The notes under the pieces: model-generated
Told to the model about the DNA's origin: nothing
Seen by the model: only the letters and a program-made list of their open reading frames with translations
Database searches by the model: none
Program-made: the position numbers and the translations under genes
Origin: Castanea sativa
Lineage: Eukaryota > Streptophyta > Magnoliopsida > Fagales > Fagaceae
Assembly (NCBI RefSeq): GCF_040712315.1
Contig: NC_134023.1
Coordinates: 14,083,442 to 14,147,441 of the forward strand
Direction of reading: 5' to 3'
DNA length: 64,000 nucleotides
Part shown: piece by piece, positions 46,389-59,177 of the stretch
How positions within the stretch are numbered: the stretch's first letter is position 1
How the letters are laid out: each line of letters starts with the position of its first letter

Positions 46389-48907
46389 CTGCCAATACCA
46401 ACTGATTCTTGAACCTTCAATACGACACCGTTTAAGCAATACCAATACATTATCTATTTGATTTAATGAAACGGTGCGCTTGACTGCCTTTGGTCTTCAA
46501 ACTTAATGAAACGAGTGTTTAGCTTTATCATCTTCAGCATCCCCCCTCAAATGAAAGGAGGAAGAATCACCATGAGTTTGCGTTGTTGAGCTTGAAATAA
46601 AGGGGCAGTCAAGGGCTTGGTAAAGACATCAGCCAAGTTATCCTTGCCAGAGACAAAACGAAAACACATATCCTTTCGAAGAAGTTTTTCACGGACATAG
46701 TGATAATCCACTTCAATATGTTTGGTGTGCGAATGAAAAACTAGATTTGCAGATAGTGCAATAGCAGACACATTATCACACCATAGCACATGAACATGAT
46801 AAAGGAATAGTCGAAGTTCTTTAAAAAGAATACGAAGCCAAGCTAATTTAGTAGTAGTGGTGGCCAATGCTATATATTCAGCCTCAGTGGAGGAACGGGA
46901 AATAGTAGACTATTTCTTTGAGGACCATGAGACAAGATTGGACCCAAGGAAAACTATGAATCCAGTGGTAGAACGATGATAAGTGGAGTCACCAGCCCAA
47001 TCTGCATTAGCAAAGGCTAATAAAGTCAAGGGACTTGGTGAGAAGTGAATGCCATGATTCAAAGTACCCTTTACATAATCCAAAACACGTTTGGCAGCTT
47101 CAAAGTGAGTGGTAGTGGGATGATGCATAAATTGACATAGCTGGTGAACACTAAAAGCTAAGTCAGGTCTTGTAAATGTCAAATATTGAAGAGCCCCCAC
47201 CATTCGTCTATAATCAATTGGATTATAAAGGGTAGTACCCTCATGTGGCAACAATCTGATACAGGGGCAACAAGGAGTTTTTGTGGGCTTGGCATTCTCC
47301 ATTTGGAATCTATGAAGCACATCTGAGGCATATTTGGTTTGAGTAAAGGTACAACCAAACTTAGTAGGAGAAATCTAAATGCCTTAGGAAGTACTTGAGA
47401 GAGCCCAAGTCCTTAAGTTCAAAGGTGTGATTGAGGGCAAAGATGAGACTAGAGATCTGTAAAGAACTGTTGCCTGTGATAATTATGTCATCAACATATA
47501 AGAGAAGATATATGATGATACTTGGAGCTTGGAAAATGAAGATAAAGCTATTTGCAAAGGAAACAATGAACCCTAGATGAAGAAGATTAAAGGTAAACCT
47601 CTCAAACCAAGCTCGAAGGGCTTGTTTGAGACTATAGAGGGACTTTTTCAATTTACAAACATAGTCAGGATGTTGAGAATCTACATATCCTAGGGGTTTG
47701 GCATATAGACCTCTTCTTTCAAGAAACCATGTAAAAAGACATTAGAGACATCAATTTTTCTCGAGGGCCAGTTGAAGCTAATTGTAATAGCTAGAACTAA
47801 TCTCATTGTAGTAGGCTTAATCACAAGACTAAAGGTCTCAATGTAATCTGATCCAATCGGCTAATGAAACCCTTTAGCCACCAATCTTGCCTTATACCTG
47901 GCTATAGAACCATCACAGAGACCATTTTTACCTACCGTTTGGTTGGGTGAAATTTGAGCTTAAACACCCACTTGAAAACAACCAAATTTACATTAGGAGT
48001 AGGTGGAACCAATGACCAAGTTTCTTGCTTTTGAAGAGCTTGAACTTTAGCATCCATAGCATCACACCACTTAGGATACTGAGAGGTAATTTTGTAAGTG
48101 GGAGGTTCTGTGTAAGAGTAGTCAATAACAACTTTGTAGCACATTTTTGGTTTGGTAATACCATTTTAGATCTAATCTGCATAGGATGCTGATTTTGGAT
48201 AGTGTTGATGGATAAGGAAATAGGAATAAGGTCAAGAGTAGAGGTAGATGTAGGTACTGCAGAGTTAGGGACTGTAGAATTTGGTACTGCAAAATTTGGT
48301 ACAACAGAAGTGGGATTGTCATGTGGATGAGAGTTAGGAAAAGGAACAATGGGAAGCTCAATAGTGTTAGGAAGAGAAGTGAGATCAGGTTGGGTAAAGG
48401 TAGTGGGAGGAGTATAAGATCCTAAAAGAGAAGGTTGATTAGTGGAATGGAGATAAAGGAGATTAGACAACCACAAGGGGTTAGAAACTGAGAATGAGAA
48501 TGAAGATGGAGACACAAAATTAGAGGAAGGAATGGTGGAAAAGGTGAATTTGGACTCATTAAAGAGCACATGTCTAGAAGTGTATAGGTGCGTAGTAACA
48601 AGGTCAAGACAGTGATAACCTTTAGAGACTATGGAATAACCCAGAAAAAGGCATTCTTTAGATCTAGGTTCTAGTTTATGAGAATTATAGGACTTGAGAT
48701 AGCAATAATAGGCACAAGCAAATACCTTGATTTGAGAGTAATACAATTTTTGCCAAGGAGAATAAAACTCAAGACAGAAGTGGGAAGTAAATTGATTAAG
48801 GAGACTGCTATTTGAATAGCATAAGACCAATAGGCAATTGAAATGGAAGCTTGAGACAAAAATGTGATTGTAGTCTTAATAAGATGCCTGTGCTTCCTTT
48901 CAACTAA

Positions 48908-49269
48908 GCCATTTTGTTGAGGAGTGTATGGGCATGAAATTTATGTATGATACCATTTTGAGATAGGGAAGACTTAAAATGTTAGATGTGTATTCGCCAC
49001 CTCCATTAGACCTAAAGATCTTAATCTTGATAGAAAACTGATTTTCAATCAAAATTTTGAAATGGACAAACTTATCAAAGACCTCTAAGCCATTTTGCTG
49101 AGGATTGTATGGGTATGAAATTTATGTATGATACCATTTTGAGATAGGGAATGCTTAAAATTTTAGATGTGTATTCGCCACCTCCATCAGACCTGAAGAT
49201 CTTAATCTTGATAGAAAACTGATTTTCAATCAAATTTTTGAAATGGACAAACTTCTCAAAGACCTCAGA
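48908..49269. repeat. 181-bp tandem duplication in copia integrase
   Basis: 48908-49088 and 49089-49269 match closely (GCCATTTTG(T/C)TGAGGA, TTTATGTATGATACCATTTT, TGTATTCGCCACCTCC, GAAATGGACAAACTT). Confidence 0.88.
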
Positions 49270-50199
49270 TTTACTTTGAAGCAAATAAAGCCAAGTTAAT
49301 CTAGTAAAATGATCAATGAAAAGAACATAGTATTTAAGGCCATTCACAGAAGTATCAGGAGCTAGACCCTATAAATCAGGATGAACAATTTCAAAAGGAC
49401 TAGATGCAGTAAAATGAGACTTGGGATAAGGAAGTTTATGCATTTTTCCATATGAGTAGTGTGTATAGGAGTAATTAGGATTGGTACACTTATTTGATAC
49501 AAATTTGAATTTTGGAAAAAGAACACGAAGAACTTGATCATGTGGATGTCCAAGTCTCATGTGCTAAAGGGTTTTATTGAAAGCAGAGGACAAAGCAACA
49601 CTGTTGCAAAGTTTTGAAGCAAGTGAAAGCTTTAAAGCTTTGTGAGGATAGATGGGATTGACACCATCTTTACTCTTGCCCTGGTAGAAGACATTCCCCA
49701 TGGCCAAAGCCTGAATAGAGAGTATGTTTTCATCAAAATAACACCAACAATTATTATCATGACAAATTTTATGCACAGATGCAAGATTAGAAGCAATGAA
49801 AGGAACCCTAAGGACATTTTTAAGGTGAAGAGCAGAATAAGATGAAGGAATACTGGAATTACCCACATGAGTGATAGGTAAATTTTGTCCATTTCCAACT
49901 GTGAGATGATCTTGACCATTATAGGGCATAGGAAAGTTGATATAATTAAGGCTTAAGGTCACATGGTCTGTGGCTGCACTGTCAGCAAGCCAGGGCTGTT
50001 CTTGAGCAAGATATGCATTAGAGTCAGTAGCCATAGTAGCAAGCTTGGTAGGTGGATGCTTTCCTTGATAAGCATAGTCCATCCTATGATAGCAATCTAT
50101 TGCCAAATGTCCAAATTTACCATAGAGTTGGCAAGTAGCCCTCACTGAGTTTGCACTAGAAAAGTAATTTTGTTAGAATTGGTTGAACTGATTCTGTGG

Positions 50200-50443
50200 A
50201 GTGTTGGAAATTCTTCCTCCTCGACCTGCTCTATTGTTGTAGTTACCTCTACCCCTTCCTCTATTGTTGTAAGACTGATTGTAGGACTAATTATAGCTAT
50301 TATTGTTGTTTGGCCTTGACTAGTGTTGGAAATTCTTCCTCCTCAACCTTCTCTATTGTTGTAGTTACCTCTGCCCCTTCCTTTATTGTTGTAAGACTAA
50401 TTGTAGGACTAATTATAGCCATTATTGTTGTTTGGCCTTGAGT
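50200..50443. repeat. 122-bp tandem duplication in copia gag
   Basis: 50200-50321 and 50322-50443 share AGTGTTGGAAATTCTTCC, CTATTGTTGTAGTTACCTCT and TTATTGTTGTTTGGCCTTGA. The unit encodes a Gly/Arg/Asn/Tyr-rich nucleic-acid-binding tract on minus. Confidence 0.88.
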
Positions 50444-51206
50444 TTGAAACAGCTGCCATAGCAAAGATAGGATCTTTAACTTCCTATCCTTCATTCAAGG
50501 ACTCTTCTTCTACATTGAGCATTGTAGCAAGCCCATCAAAGCTAAGTTAAGCGCTTCTAGTCCTTATAGCAAACCTGAAGGCATTATAGTCCTTTGGTAG
50601 CCCCTTGATTGCTATATGAAGCAATTCTTCATCATCAACAATTACACCAACAATCAAAAGTTTGTCCCTAATCACTTTAATTTTTTGCAGGTAAACATCC
50701 ACAGAATTAGTGCCTCTCTTGATGTTATGCAACTCTCCTTTGAGATTCATCACATGAGGCCTAGAAAATACATGAAAACCTATTCTCTAGAACCTTCCAC
50801 ACCTCCATTGCAGTGGTACATCAAACTGTTAAAGCCAGAATAGAAGGGAAAGTGTGGAACTCATAAAGGTGAGCAAAGCCTTTTCTTTTGATCTCCAATT
50901 CACATAATATAGATTCAGAATAGTTGTGAATGAACCAGAAAGATCCGTAAGGAACTTCTCTGGAATTAATTGAAGTTCCTCCAACAGCTCAAACAATGAG
51001 TAGGTTTCTAAGACCATAGTGATCTGGTGCTTCCACAAAATGTAGTTTGTGTTGTCTAGCTTAATAGTCATCATGTTACCCATGTTTGATAACAACAGTA
51101 GAGGTTGATTGATTACACTTACAATGGAACTTGAAGGAGCTGTAGAGGAAGAAGCCATAGCTAAGCTTGGTGCTGCCATGGTTGAATTATTTGCAGAGAA
51201 CGATTG

Positions 51207-51217
51207 ATCTGATACCA
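51207..51217 (-). other. Primer binding site of the copia element
   Basis: The minus strand reads TGGTATCAGAT immediately inside the 5' LTR, complementary to the initiator Met tRNA 3' end. Confidence 0.85.
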
Positions 51218-51567
51218 TGAATATATTCTAACAAAGAGAATCTAACAATGTTTAGCAAGATTGAAGAACAACAAAAAATTGCACACACACACACACACAC
51301 ACAAACACACACAGAGAGTTATTAAAGATAAATTGTATTTTGATCTTGCTTAATTACATTCTGGTGCTAGATACAGTATTTATACAAGTAAATCTCACTA
51401 ACTAAATAAACAGAACCCTTGGAAGTACGGATTATATCAGTGAAAGGTAGAGTTGGTTGATCATAGCTTCCTAACTAAAAAGCTTGCCAATACCAACTGA
51501 TTCTTGAACCTTCAATACGACACTATTTGAGCAATACCAGTACATTAGCTATTTGCTTTAATGAAAC
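51218..51567 (-). repeat. 5' LTR of the copia element, truncated
   Basis: Matches the 3' LTR from TGAATATATTCTAACA to TTTAATGAAAC, then stops where a Ty3/gypsy LTR begins. The (CA)n tract is at 51281-51312. Confidence 0.85.
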
Positions 51568-52311
51568 TATAAGGGACTTGGGGCAGGTGATCGATATAGA
51601 CCCACCAAACTTAAGCACAAATACTCAAGCCAAAACTAGCTCGAGGGATGGGAGCTAAACTGAATCCTGTGGGGATGAGCCCTACCCAACAATAAGTGTA
51701 TTAGGATCTAGAGAGCAATGTTCGGTGAACTCATTAAGTGTTTAGTCACATCTCGGCCCACTACTAACTGTTAAGACAATAACGAGGAAGTAGAGAAGTT
51801 CAGAGATTCATCGAGCACTAGAAGTGCTTTTAGGAAGTTTTTGCCGGGTATTGTTTGGCGTTTGGAACAAGTTTCAGGAGAATCCTCATAAGACATTATA
51901 ATTCCTTGGGATTCTAGGTGACAGTGGGGTTGCAAAGAATTTGGCAAAATGGTAATGATTTGAACCCCACTTAGAGGAGATTATATAAGGGGAGTGAGTG
52001 GCTCAAAAAGGGGGTAGAGTGTAAAAAGTAGGTAAGAAGTAAGTAAGAAGTGAGAGAGAAGACTGGAGAAGAATAAACACATGAAGGGTGGACAAAAAAA
52101 CTGAAAGAGATATAGGAGAGATGGTAAGAGACAAAATCTAAGACAGAGAGGGTTTTTGGGGCTAGAAATCACAAAAGTACTTGTAGTTAGGCTATCTAGG
52201 CTTTGCTTGAGGCTAAACCTGTAGGATTGTGAGGAATCCCACCAACAAATAGATTTGGAGCCCAAATTCACCCCCATACTTATCCATGTCAGCAAGGTTG
52301 GGGCACCATAA

Positions 52312-52329
52312 TTGGCACCATCTGTGGGG
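52312..52329 (+). other. Primer-site region of the Ty3/gypsy fragment
   Basis: TTGGCACCATCTGTGGGG resembles the TTGGCGCC-type leader found after the 5' LTR in many plant Tat-like elements, with two changes. It lies three bases inside the LTR end. Confidence 0.65.
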
Positions 52330-52374
52330 ATCTTGCTCAACTAGAGGCTTCGAGCTAGCTTAACATCGTCTAGC

Positions 52375-54274
52375 TATGGAGGGTCTGCATGTTGGAGAAG
52401 GCTCTACTATAGTAAATCATTCGAGGGCTTCCTTAAAGGGTCAAAGGAAGTTGGAAAAGGAGTGTAGATGGGAACATTAGTGCATGCTTGAAGGATATCA
52501 AACTGAACAGGATTTAGATGAGGGCTCTTTGTAAGGGGAATGAATCATGTCTTATATCCTTGAGCGATCTCATCGAAGCGATCAGGAGTGAGAGCTGGAG
52601 AATTTACGAAAGAAAGTTAAGGACCTGGGGATTGAAGTGAGAGGCCGACGCTACAAGAGGGACGAAGATGATTCATCTGACGACCCCGATTACAGAAGGG
52701 AAGAATCATCTCGCGATGGCAATTCATGTCGGTCAAGGGACAAATCTCATGAAACCATGGAGGGTTGGCATGAATTCCCCCATCGTGATAGGCACGGGCG
52801 TCATAATTCCATGTTGGATGCCATGAGCTAAGGCATTGAGGAGAGCTGTCTGATCACCATTTTTCAACAAAATTGAGCATACGAAAATGCTGAGGCAGTT
52901 TACCCGTCCTCCATTTACCATTTATGATGGAAAAACTGACTTGGTGGAACATGTAAGTCACTATATTCAGATGATGCCACCTTATTCTCAGAATGATGGT
53001 TTGATATGCAATTTTGGGGAGTTGATGTAGATGTTCAGGGCAAGATTCATAACATGTAGCAAGGTTCCTCAACTATTCAACGCATTGTTATCCATGAGGA
53101 TGAGGAGTGGGGAAACCCTCCGATCTAACATGAATAGGTACTGGGAGTTATATAATGAGATAGGAGGAGGAAATGAGTGGGTAGCCACCAGTACCTTCCA
53201 GCTTGGGCTCCTCAAGAGTCAGAACTGAGGGATTCTCTAACTATGCGTCCCACTAAGGACATGCATCAACTTATGAGAAGGATTGAAGAGTATAAAGATT
53301 GAAAGATGACTAGCCACAGGGCATAAGCAAAGCCCCAACCTCTTCACAATATAACAAAGATTATCGTCTCGAAAGATTTTAGCCAAGAACTAGGAGGGAG
53401 CCAAGAGTCTCGAGTAAGGAGTTGACGTAGCGGGCCAAGGGAGTTAATGTGACGTTTAAAGAGCCTATCTGTAAGATCCTTGAGCACATTAAGAATGAAC
53501 CTTGCTTTCAATGGCCGGGGAAGATAGGTGGGGACCCAGCTAGAAGGAATTAGAGCTTGTATTGTACTTACCACATGGAGAAAGGTCATACTATCAAGTA
53601 GTGCTGCGAGTTAAAGGACCACTTGGAGCAGCTTGAAAGAGCGAGGCATCTGAAGGAATTTCTAGTCAGCTAAGAAGGGGTAAGCATAGGCCAAGGATTG
53701 GGAAACCGAAGTAATAATGTACTTCCCCCTCCCTTGGGAATTATTGAGGACATTTATGCAACATCCATGAGAGTAAGTTTGAGTTGTCGGAGTGGCATAT
53801 TAAGTGTAGTGACCCCGCCTGAAGTAGATGCTACAGACCGACCTAAGAAGAGGCCCAGGAGGATTTCGATCCCAATCACTTTTGGTGAAGTAGATTTGGA
53901 AGGAACGTCCCAGCCACGTGACGACGCTAGTGACTTCTTGGATTGGCAGATTCTTAGTAAAGAGAGTCATGGTAGATCAAGGGAGTGGGGCTGAGATCAT
54001 GTAGCTTAATCTATATAAGGGGCTGGGGTTGAAGTTCGAGCATTTGAGTAAATATGACACATCGCTCGTAGGGCTTGACAGGAAGGTTGTAATGCCCGAG
54101 GGGAAGATAAAGGTCCCGACGGTGAATAAAGGAAAAGAAGCTGAAGTAAATTTTCTTGTGGTTAATGCCTTTTCGCCATACACACCGATTTTGGGACGGC
54201 CTTGGATTCATGCTATGGGGCCAATACCATGGCACTGTTCATGGGCCAGCCAAGTGATAAAAATGAGTGAATAG
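52375..54274 (+). pseudogene. Ty3/gypsy gag-protease remnant
   Basis: A possible start MEGLHVGEGS (52375) runs into a stop. Next come an Arg/Asp-rich region (52637-52830), then retrotransposon gag with RQFTRPPFTIYDGKTD and EHVSHYIQMM (about 52890-52975), an internal deletion near 53015, GETLRSNMNRYWELYNEIGG (about 53110-53170), and a knuckle-like YCTYHMEKGHTIK (about 53555-53600). The protease shows VDQGSGAEIM (53970-54000), a TAG, then DTSLVGLDRKVVMPEGKIKV and YTPILGRPWIHAMG. Many stops and shifts are present. The DQGS site takes the place of the usual protease D-T/S-G. Confidence 0.82.
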
Positions 54275-55305
54275 TAATTTGCAGTAATAAAAAATATTTT
54301 GTTACAGCGTTTTCAGTAATAAGTTTTCAGTTTTCAGCAAAATAAGCGATATCCAAACACATACTAAAACTTATTTTCCTCTTTATTATGTATATGTACA
54401 CGTGCATTTGTTTCTCCCAAAAAAAAAAAAAAAACTTGTACAATCTTCTGTTTTTGAATAAGAGATCTAGGTTTTGAATTTTGCTTATTTTAAAAATTAG
54501 TTGGTGTCTTGGCTTAAAATAAAAAGCAGCCATTATATAGCAAACCATATAATTTGAAATTCTATATTATCTATAAAAGAGAAGATGAAGAGAAATAATA
54601 AACAAAGATTAAAACCAAGATAGAGAAATAACACAACAGACTAACTTTGTTCAACGTTTTGGCTTACATCCTGTAGTATAAAATCCCAAATGTCTATTAT
54701 ATATCTTTATTATTTTAATTATGTATCATAAAATATAACCAAGTACATATAAAAATATAATATTAAAAGAAAAAAGGCACACCACAAATTCCTCTAAAAA
54801 AGTCATAGTAACTTTTAAAGGAGAGTGAAACAAGTTATTCTACATATAATACATTCTCTTAATATAGATTATTATAACATGATTGGTCTATATTCATATT
54901 ATAAAGCTCAAAATAACTGCATGGTTATATCACGAGATATACTTCAATACAATAGGACTTAGATGGCACTCCCAAATGTATTGTGTATTACAACACATAT
55001 CAATCTTACAACACCATATATTACAACGCCATATCAATAGTAAAGGCAATATTATTGTAAAAATTCTACGAGTTTGCTAAGAGTCTTATAATTCAACTCT
55101 TGTAAGGACGAAGCTATGGGGGTGGGACCATGATCCCCCTAATTTTATAAAATACTTGTCTTAATACTAATAAAATCATAAATTTATTTGTAAATATCCT
55201 ATCAACACCCTTGGTTTTGCATTTTTCTCTTGCTAGTTGTTTGGCACTCTATCTCTCTCGTTCTTTGTTTTTAATGTTTATGTAATGTCTGAGTTGATAA
55301 GTAAA
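54275..55305. other. Intergenic, nothing recognised
   Basis: AT-rich DNA with a poly(A) run (54419-54434) and scattered short ORFs without recognisable domains. Confidence 0.5.
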
Positions 55306-55315
55306 TTGAGTAACT

Positions 55316-55471
55316 AGAAAAATGTTATAATCATAACCTTTTACACTACTTGCGACGTGGCGAGTTATGAGCAGTGGAAGTGTGGACTTACTATTTTTTT
55401 CCACCACTCACAACTTGCCACATGACGAATTATGACAAAAGTTGTGTAAAGAGTTGTAATCATAGCATTGT
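55316..55471. mobile_element. Mutator-like MITE (156 bp) upstream of RLP copy B
   Basis: A 10-bp direct repeat TTGAGTAACT flanks it (55306-55315 and 55472-55481), in the 9-11-bp range of Mutator-like elements. The ends are imperfect inverted repeats of about 55 bp (AATGTTATAATCATAACC and the reverse complement AATGCTATGATTACAACTC). No coding capacity. It lies about 700 bp before the RLP start codon. Confidence 0.75.
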
Positions 55472-55481
55472 TTGAGTAACT

Positions 55482-56171
55482 GATTGTGTATATTAGAAAT
55501 GTAAAAAAAAAAAAAAAAAAAAAAGTTTTGGTACCTATGTAAACAATGTGCTTCACAATTGCATAAGTTTGGTACCTCAGTTATTTCCACAATATTGCCA
55601 CAACTTCTCAACATGGGGACTTGTGAATCATGGAATTGTGGACCCATATGAACCTCTACCAATTATTTTATATAATTTAATATGTGTGACATTTTGTTAA
55701 TTAAGTCGTGTATTTGTTTTGAGTAATACTACGATGACTAAAACTTTCACAACATTTGTCTCAATAATTAAGTTGGCAAGCTTTTAATGATTTCTATCTG
55801 GACTCATTGTTGACATCATCTTACCACCTACCACTAACAATCTCTCACATTGACATTATTAGCGAAAGTGAAAAAAAAAAATTTTGGTGTGTTTTTAGAC
55901 TCTCACATATGTTTTTGATACCATTCATATCTTTTGTTATAAATTGTTGAAGTTGCTATAAATTTTATGACAAAAAAACTTTTAAATTAATATAATAATG
56001 AATTTAAATAGTTTCACCTCAATAACAAAATAAATAAATGCAATTCGATGAACCAATATAAATCGATATTGCTTTCTCAATGAACATAACGATGATAAAT
56101 ATTGATTAATACAATACCGGAATATCTTGTTAATTAAAAAATGATTAAGAGTTTTAAACTTTATTAACAGT
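55482..56171 (+). promoter_or_regulatory. Presumed promoter region of RLP copy B
   Basis: About 690 bp of AT-rich DNA ends at the ATG. Several TATAAT- and TAAATA-like sites are present, but none stands out as the core promoter. A 22-bp A-run (55503-55524) lies near the left edge. The matching region of copy A is outside the window. Confidence 0.4.
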
Positions 56172-59100
56172 ATGGAATTATTGTTGTATCTGTATGGGTT
56201 GGTTGGCTTCCTCTTTATACAATCTTTACATGATATCATAGTAGTTGCCGACACCTTTTCTTCTAAGCAGCCACTCTGCAATGAAGATGAGCGGTCAGCG
56301 TTGTTGCAATTTAAGGAAAGCATTGTCGTTAACTGTGCATCTCATGATCCTTATTCTTTCCCAAAGGTTGCATCATGGAAGCTTGATGGAGTTGGTGGCG
56401 GGGAATGCTGCTCATGGGATGGGATTGAGTGTGATAAGAACAGTGGCCATGTCATTGGCCTCGACCTCAGTAGTAGCTGTCTTTATGGTTCTATCAACAC
56501 TAACAGCACCCTCTTCAGCCTTGTTCACCTCCAAAACCTTAATATGGCCTTTAATGACTTCAACAATTCAAATATCCCAGTCGGATTGGCCAATCTTTCC
56601 ATGCTAAAACATCTTAACCTCTCCGATTCATCATTTTCTGGCCAAATTCCGTCACAAATTTCTGAACTGTCCAATCTGGTTTCTCTTGATCTATCTTTCA
56701 ATATTGATTCATCTTACCAAAGGTTGTTGAAACTCAAAATTCCCAATTTCAGCAGCATACTTCCAAACTTGACCCGCATTGAAAAACTTCATCTCAGTTA
56801 TGTTGACATGTCATCCACAGTTCCCTCAGTCTTAAACAATTTATCTTCTTTGACCTCTCTCCATCTTGATGATTGTGGATTGCTTGGTGAATTCCCACCT
56901 GGCATTCTCCAGCTACCAAATCTGAAGTCTCTTTATGTGCAGGGCAACGAATATCTGACAGGCCATTTGCCCAACTTCGAATGGAACAGCACCCTCGAAG
57001 CTATATATCTCGGAGAGACGAGTTTATCTGGCAAGTTACCAACTGCAGTTGGAAACCTCCAATCCTTGAATGAATTGGGAATCTGGAACTGCAATTTCTC
57101 TGGGCCTCTTCCATTTTCACTTGGTAACATTAGCAATCTTAAAGTTCTTGATCTTACAAACAACAGTTTTAGAGGCCAGGTCCCTTCATCAATGGAAAAC
57201 CTTTCCCAATTGACTTATTTGTCACTTTGTCTCAACAATTTCAGTGGCAGCAACTTTCTTAGGTTTGGTAAGTTGAACAAACTCAAGTATTTGATCATTT
57301 GCAACGTCAATTTAAATAGTCAGATCCCTTATCTTGCCAACTTGACCCAGCTTAGCTTTTTACGCCTTTCGTCCAATCAATTAACTGTTCCAATCCCATC
57401 TTGGCTTATGAACCTTACCCAATTGATCCAGCTAGACCTTTCATTTAATAAGCTGCATGGTCCAATTCCAAGCTCAGTCATTCAACTCAAAAATCTTGAA
57501 TTTCTTCACCTTTTCCAAAATGATTTGAGCGGAACAGTGGAGCTGGACATGTTTACTAAGCTTAAAAACTTAACTAAGGTTCACCTATCACTAAACTACA
57601 TAACATTCCTCTCCAAAACCAGTCCCAACACCACAGTTCAAAAGTTTAAACATATAGGACTGGCTTCATGCAACTTAAGCGAGTTTCCAGATTTTCTTCG
57701 AGAACAAGATGAGCTGGAGCTTGTAGACCTAGCTTACAATCATATTCATGGCCTTGTGCCCAAATGGATGTGGAACACAAGTAAAGAAAATCTGGGCTTT
57801 GTGAATTTTTCTCACAACTTCCTGACTGGCTTTGACCAAATGCATGATGTTTTTCCATGGCCTCGTTTAGGCATCCTTGACCTTAAGTCGAACTTGCTGC
57901 AAGGACCACTCCCAATTCCACCACCCTCCACCCGCATTTATCTAGTCTCTAACAACATGTTGTCTGGCAAAGTTTCATCTTTGATCTGCAGTCTAAATTC
58001 ACTATATGCCCTGGACTTGTCTCATAACCACTTGAGTGGCACTCTTCCTCCTTGTCTGGGAAACTTCAGTAGTTTCCTATCAATATTGAATCTCCGAAGC
58101 AACTACTTCCACGGCATGATTCCTCAGGTATGCACGAAAAAGAGCAGCTTAAAGATGTTAGACTTAAGTGAGAATCAATTAGAAGGATGGCTACCAAGAT
58201 CACTGGCCTATTGTGCAAAGCTAGAGTTTCTTATTCTTGGAAACAATCAACTCCATGATGTTTTCCCTCATTGGTTGGGAAAACTTCCCGAGCTAAAGGT
58301 TCTCATTTTGCGATCTAATAGATTTCATGGTGATATGGGGAGTCCTGCAACCAATTTTGAGTTCCAAAAGTTGCGTATTCTTGACCTCTCTTACAATAAT
58401 TTTAGAGGTAAATTGCCACTTGGATACTTCAAAAATTGGATTGCAATGAAAAATGTCCCAGAGGAACAATTGACGTACATGCAAGCAATTGCCACCATCT
58501 ACCTATTGAATTTTGCATTGAATGAAAATTATGATTATTCAATGACAATAACAAACAAAGGTGTTAAAACAGTGTATGCAAAGATTTTGGACTTCTTCAC
58601 TGCCGTTGATCTATAATGCAACAAGTTTGATGGAGGGATTCCAAAAGTTATTGGGAATCTAAATGGGCTTCATTTGCTCAACCTTTCTAACAACTTTCTC
58701 ATTGATCGTATTCCATCATCTTTGGGGGATTTACATCAATTAGAGTCATTAGATCTTTCTCAAAACAAGCTCTCAGGAGAGATCCCACAGCAACTTACAG
58801 AACTCACTTTCCTTGAATTTTTCAATGTATCTTATAATAATCTCACAGGACCTATACCGCAAGGGAAACAATTTAATACATTTCAAATGAGTTCATTTGA
58901 AGGAAATTTTGGACTCTGTGGAGACCAAATAACAAGGAAATGTGGCGATTCCAAGTCCTTGGCACCCCCTTCAATTTTTGAGGACAATCATGGATCAGAG
59001 TCTCCATTTGATTTTAATTGGAAAGCAATCCTGCTAGGGTACGGATGTGGGCTAATAATTGGAGGGATTATTGGGCACATCATGATCACCAGAAAACATG

Positions 59101-59177
59101 ATTGGTTTATGAAGAATTTTGGAAATAGACAACACCGAAGGGAAAGAAGCGCCAAGAGAAGGGGAAGTAGAAACTGA
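56172..59177 (+). pseudogene. LRR receptor-like protein (Cf-9/RLP type), copy B, premature stop
   Basis: ATG at 56172 starts a hydrophobic signal peptide (about residues 1-25), then the LRR cap (CNEDERSALLQFK, ECCSWDGIECD, HVIGLDLS) and the LRR array. The frame spans 1001 codons to TGA at 59175-59177 but has one TAA at 58614-58616 (codon 815), where copy A has TCA for Ser. Everything after it is still open: four LRRs, an acidic stretch, a membrane helix (about residue 949-972) and a basic tail. As read, the product would be an 814-residue secreted ectodomain without anchor. There is no indel against copy A over 2859 bp. The nonsense change looks young; a sequencing error or segregating allele is possible. 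Confidence 0.9.

Larger units (their letters stand above)
46547..51218 (-). pseudogene. Ty1/copia gag-pol remnant
   Basis: From 51218 downward: gag with KLDNTNYILWKHQI (about 51060); more gag (50547-50753); a Gly/Arg/Asn-rich part carrying a 122-bp duplication; a CCHC-like knuckle CQLYGKFGHLAIDC (about 50093-50140); protease with WLADSAATDH at about 49990, the usual DSGA changed to DSAA; integrase with VLFIDHFTRLTWLYLLQSK and RSDGGGEYTS (49060-49340); RT with YLLLYVDDIIITGN (about 47480-47520); and RNase H with HVLWCDNVSAIALSAN and KHIEVDYHYVREKL (46650-46800). The start codon overlaps the primer site. Frames change several times. A 181-bp tandem duplication sits in the integrase. Confidence 0.9.
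51568..54274 (+). mobile_element. Ty3/gypsy retrotransposon, 5' part (LTR, gag, protease)
   Basis: LTR-like sequence to CACCA at 52308, with a TATATAAGGGG box near 51983, is followed by a primer-site motif and a gag-protease remnant on plus. Homology stops in the protease at about 54260; RT, integrase and the 3' LTR are missing. It abuts the truncated copia LTR at 51567, so a deletion or rearrangement probably joined the two. Confidence 0.8.
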
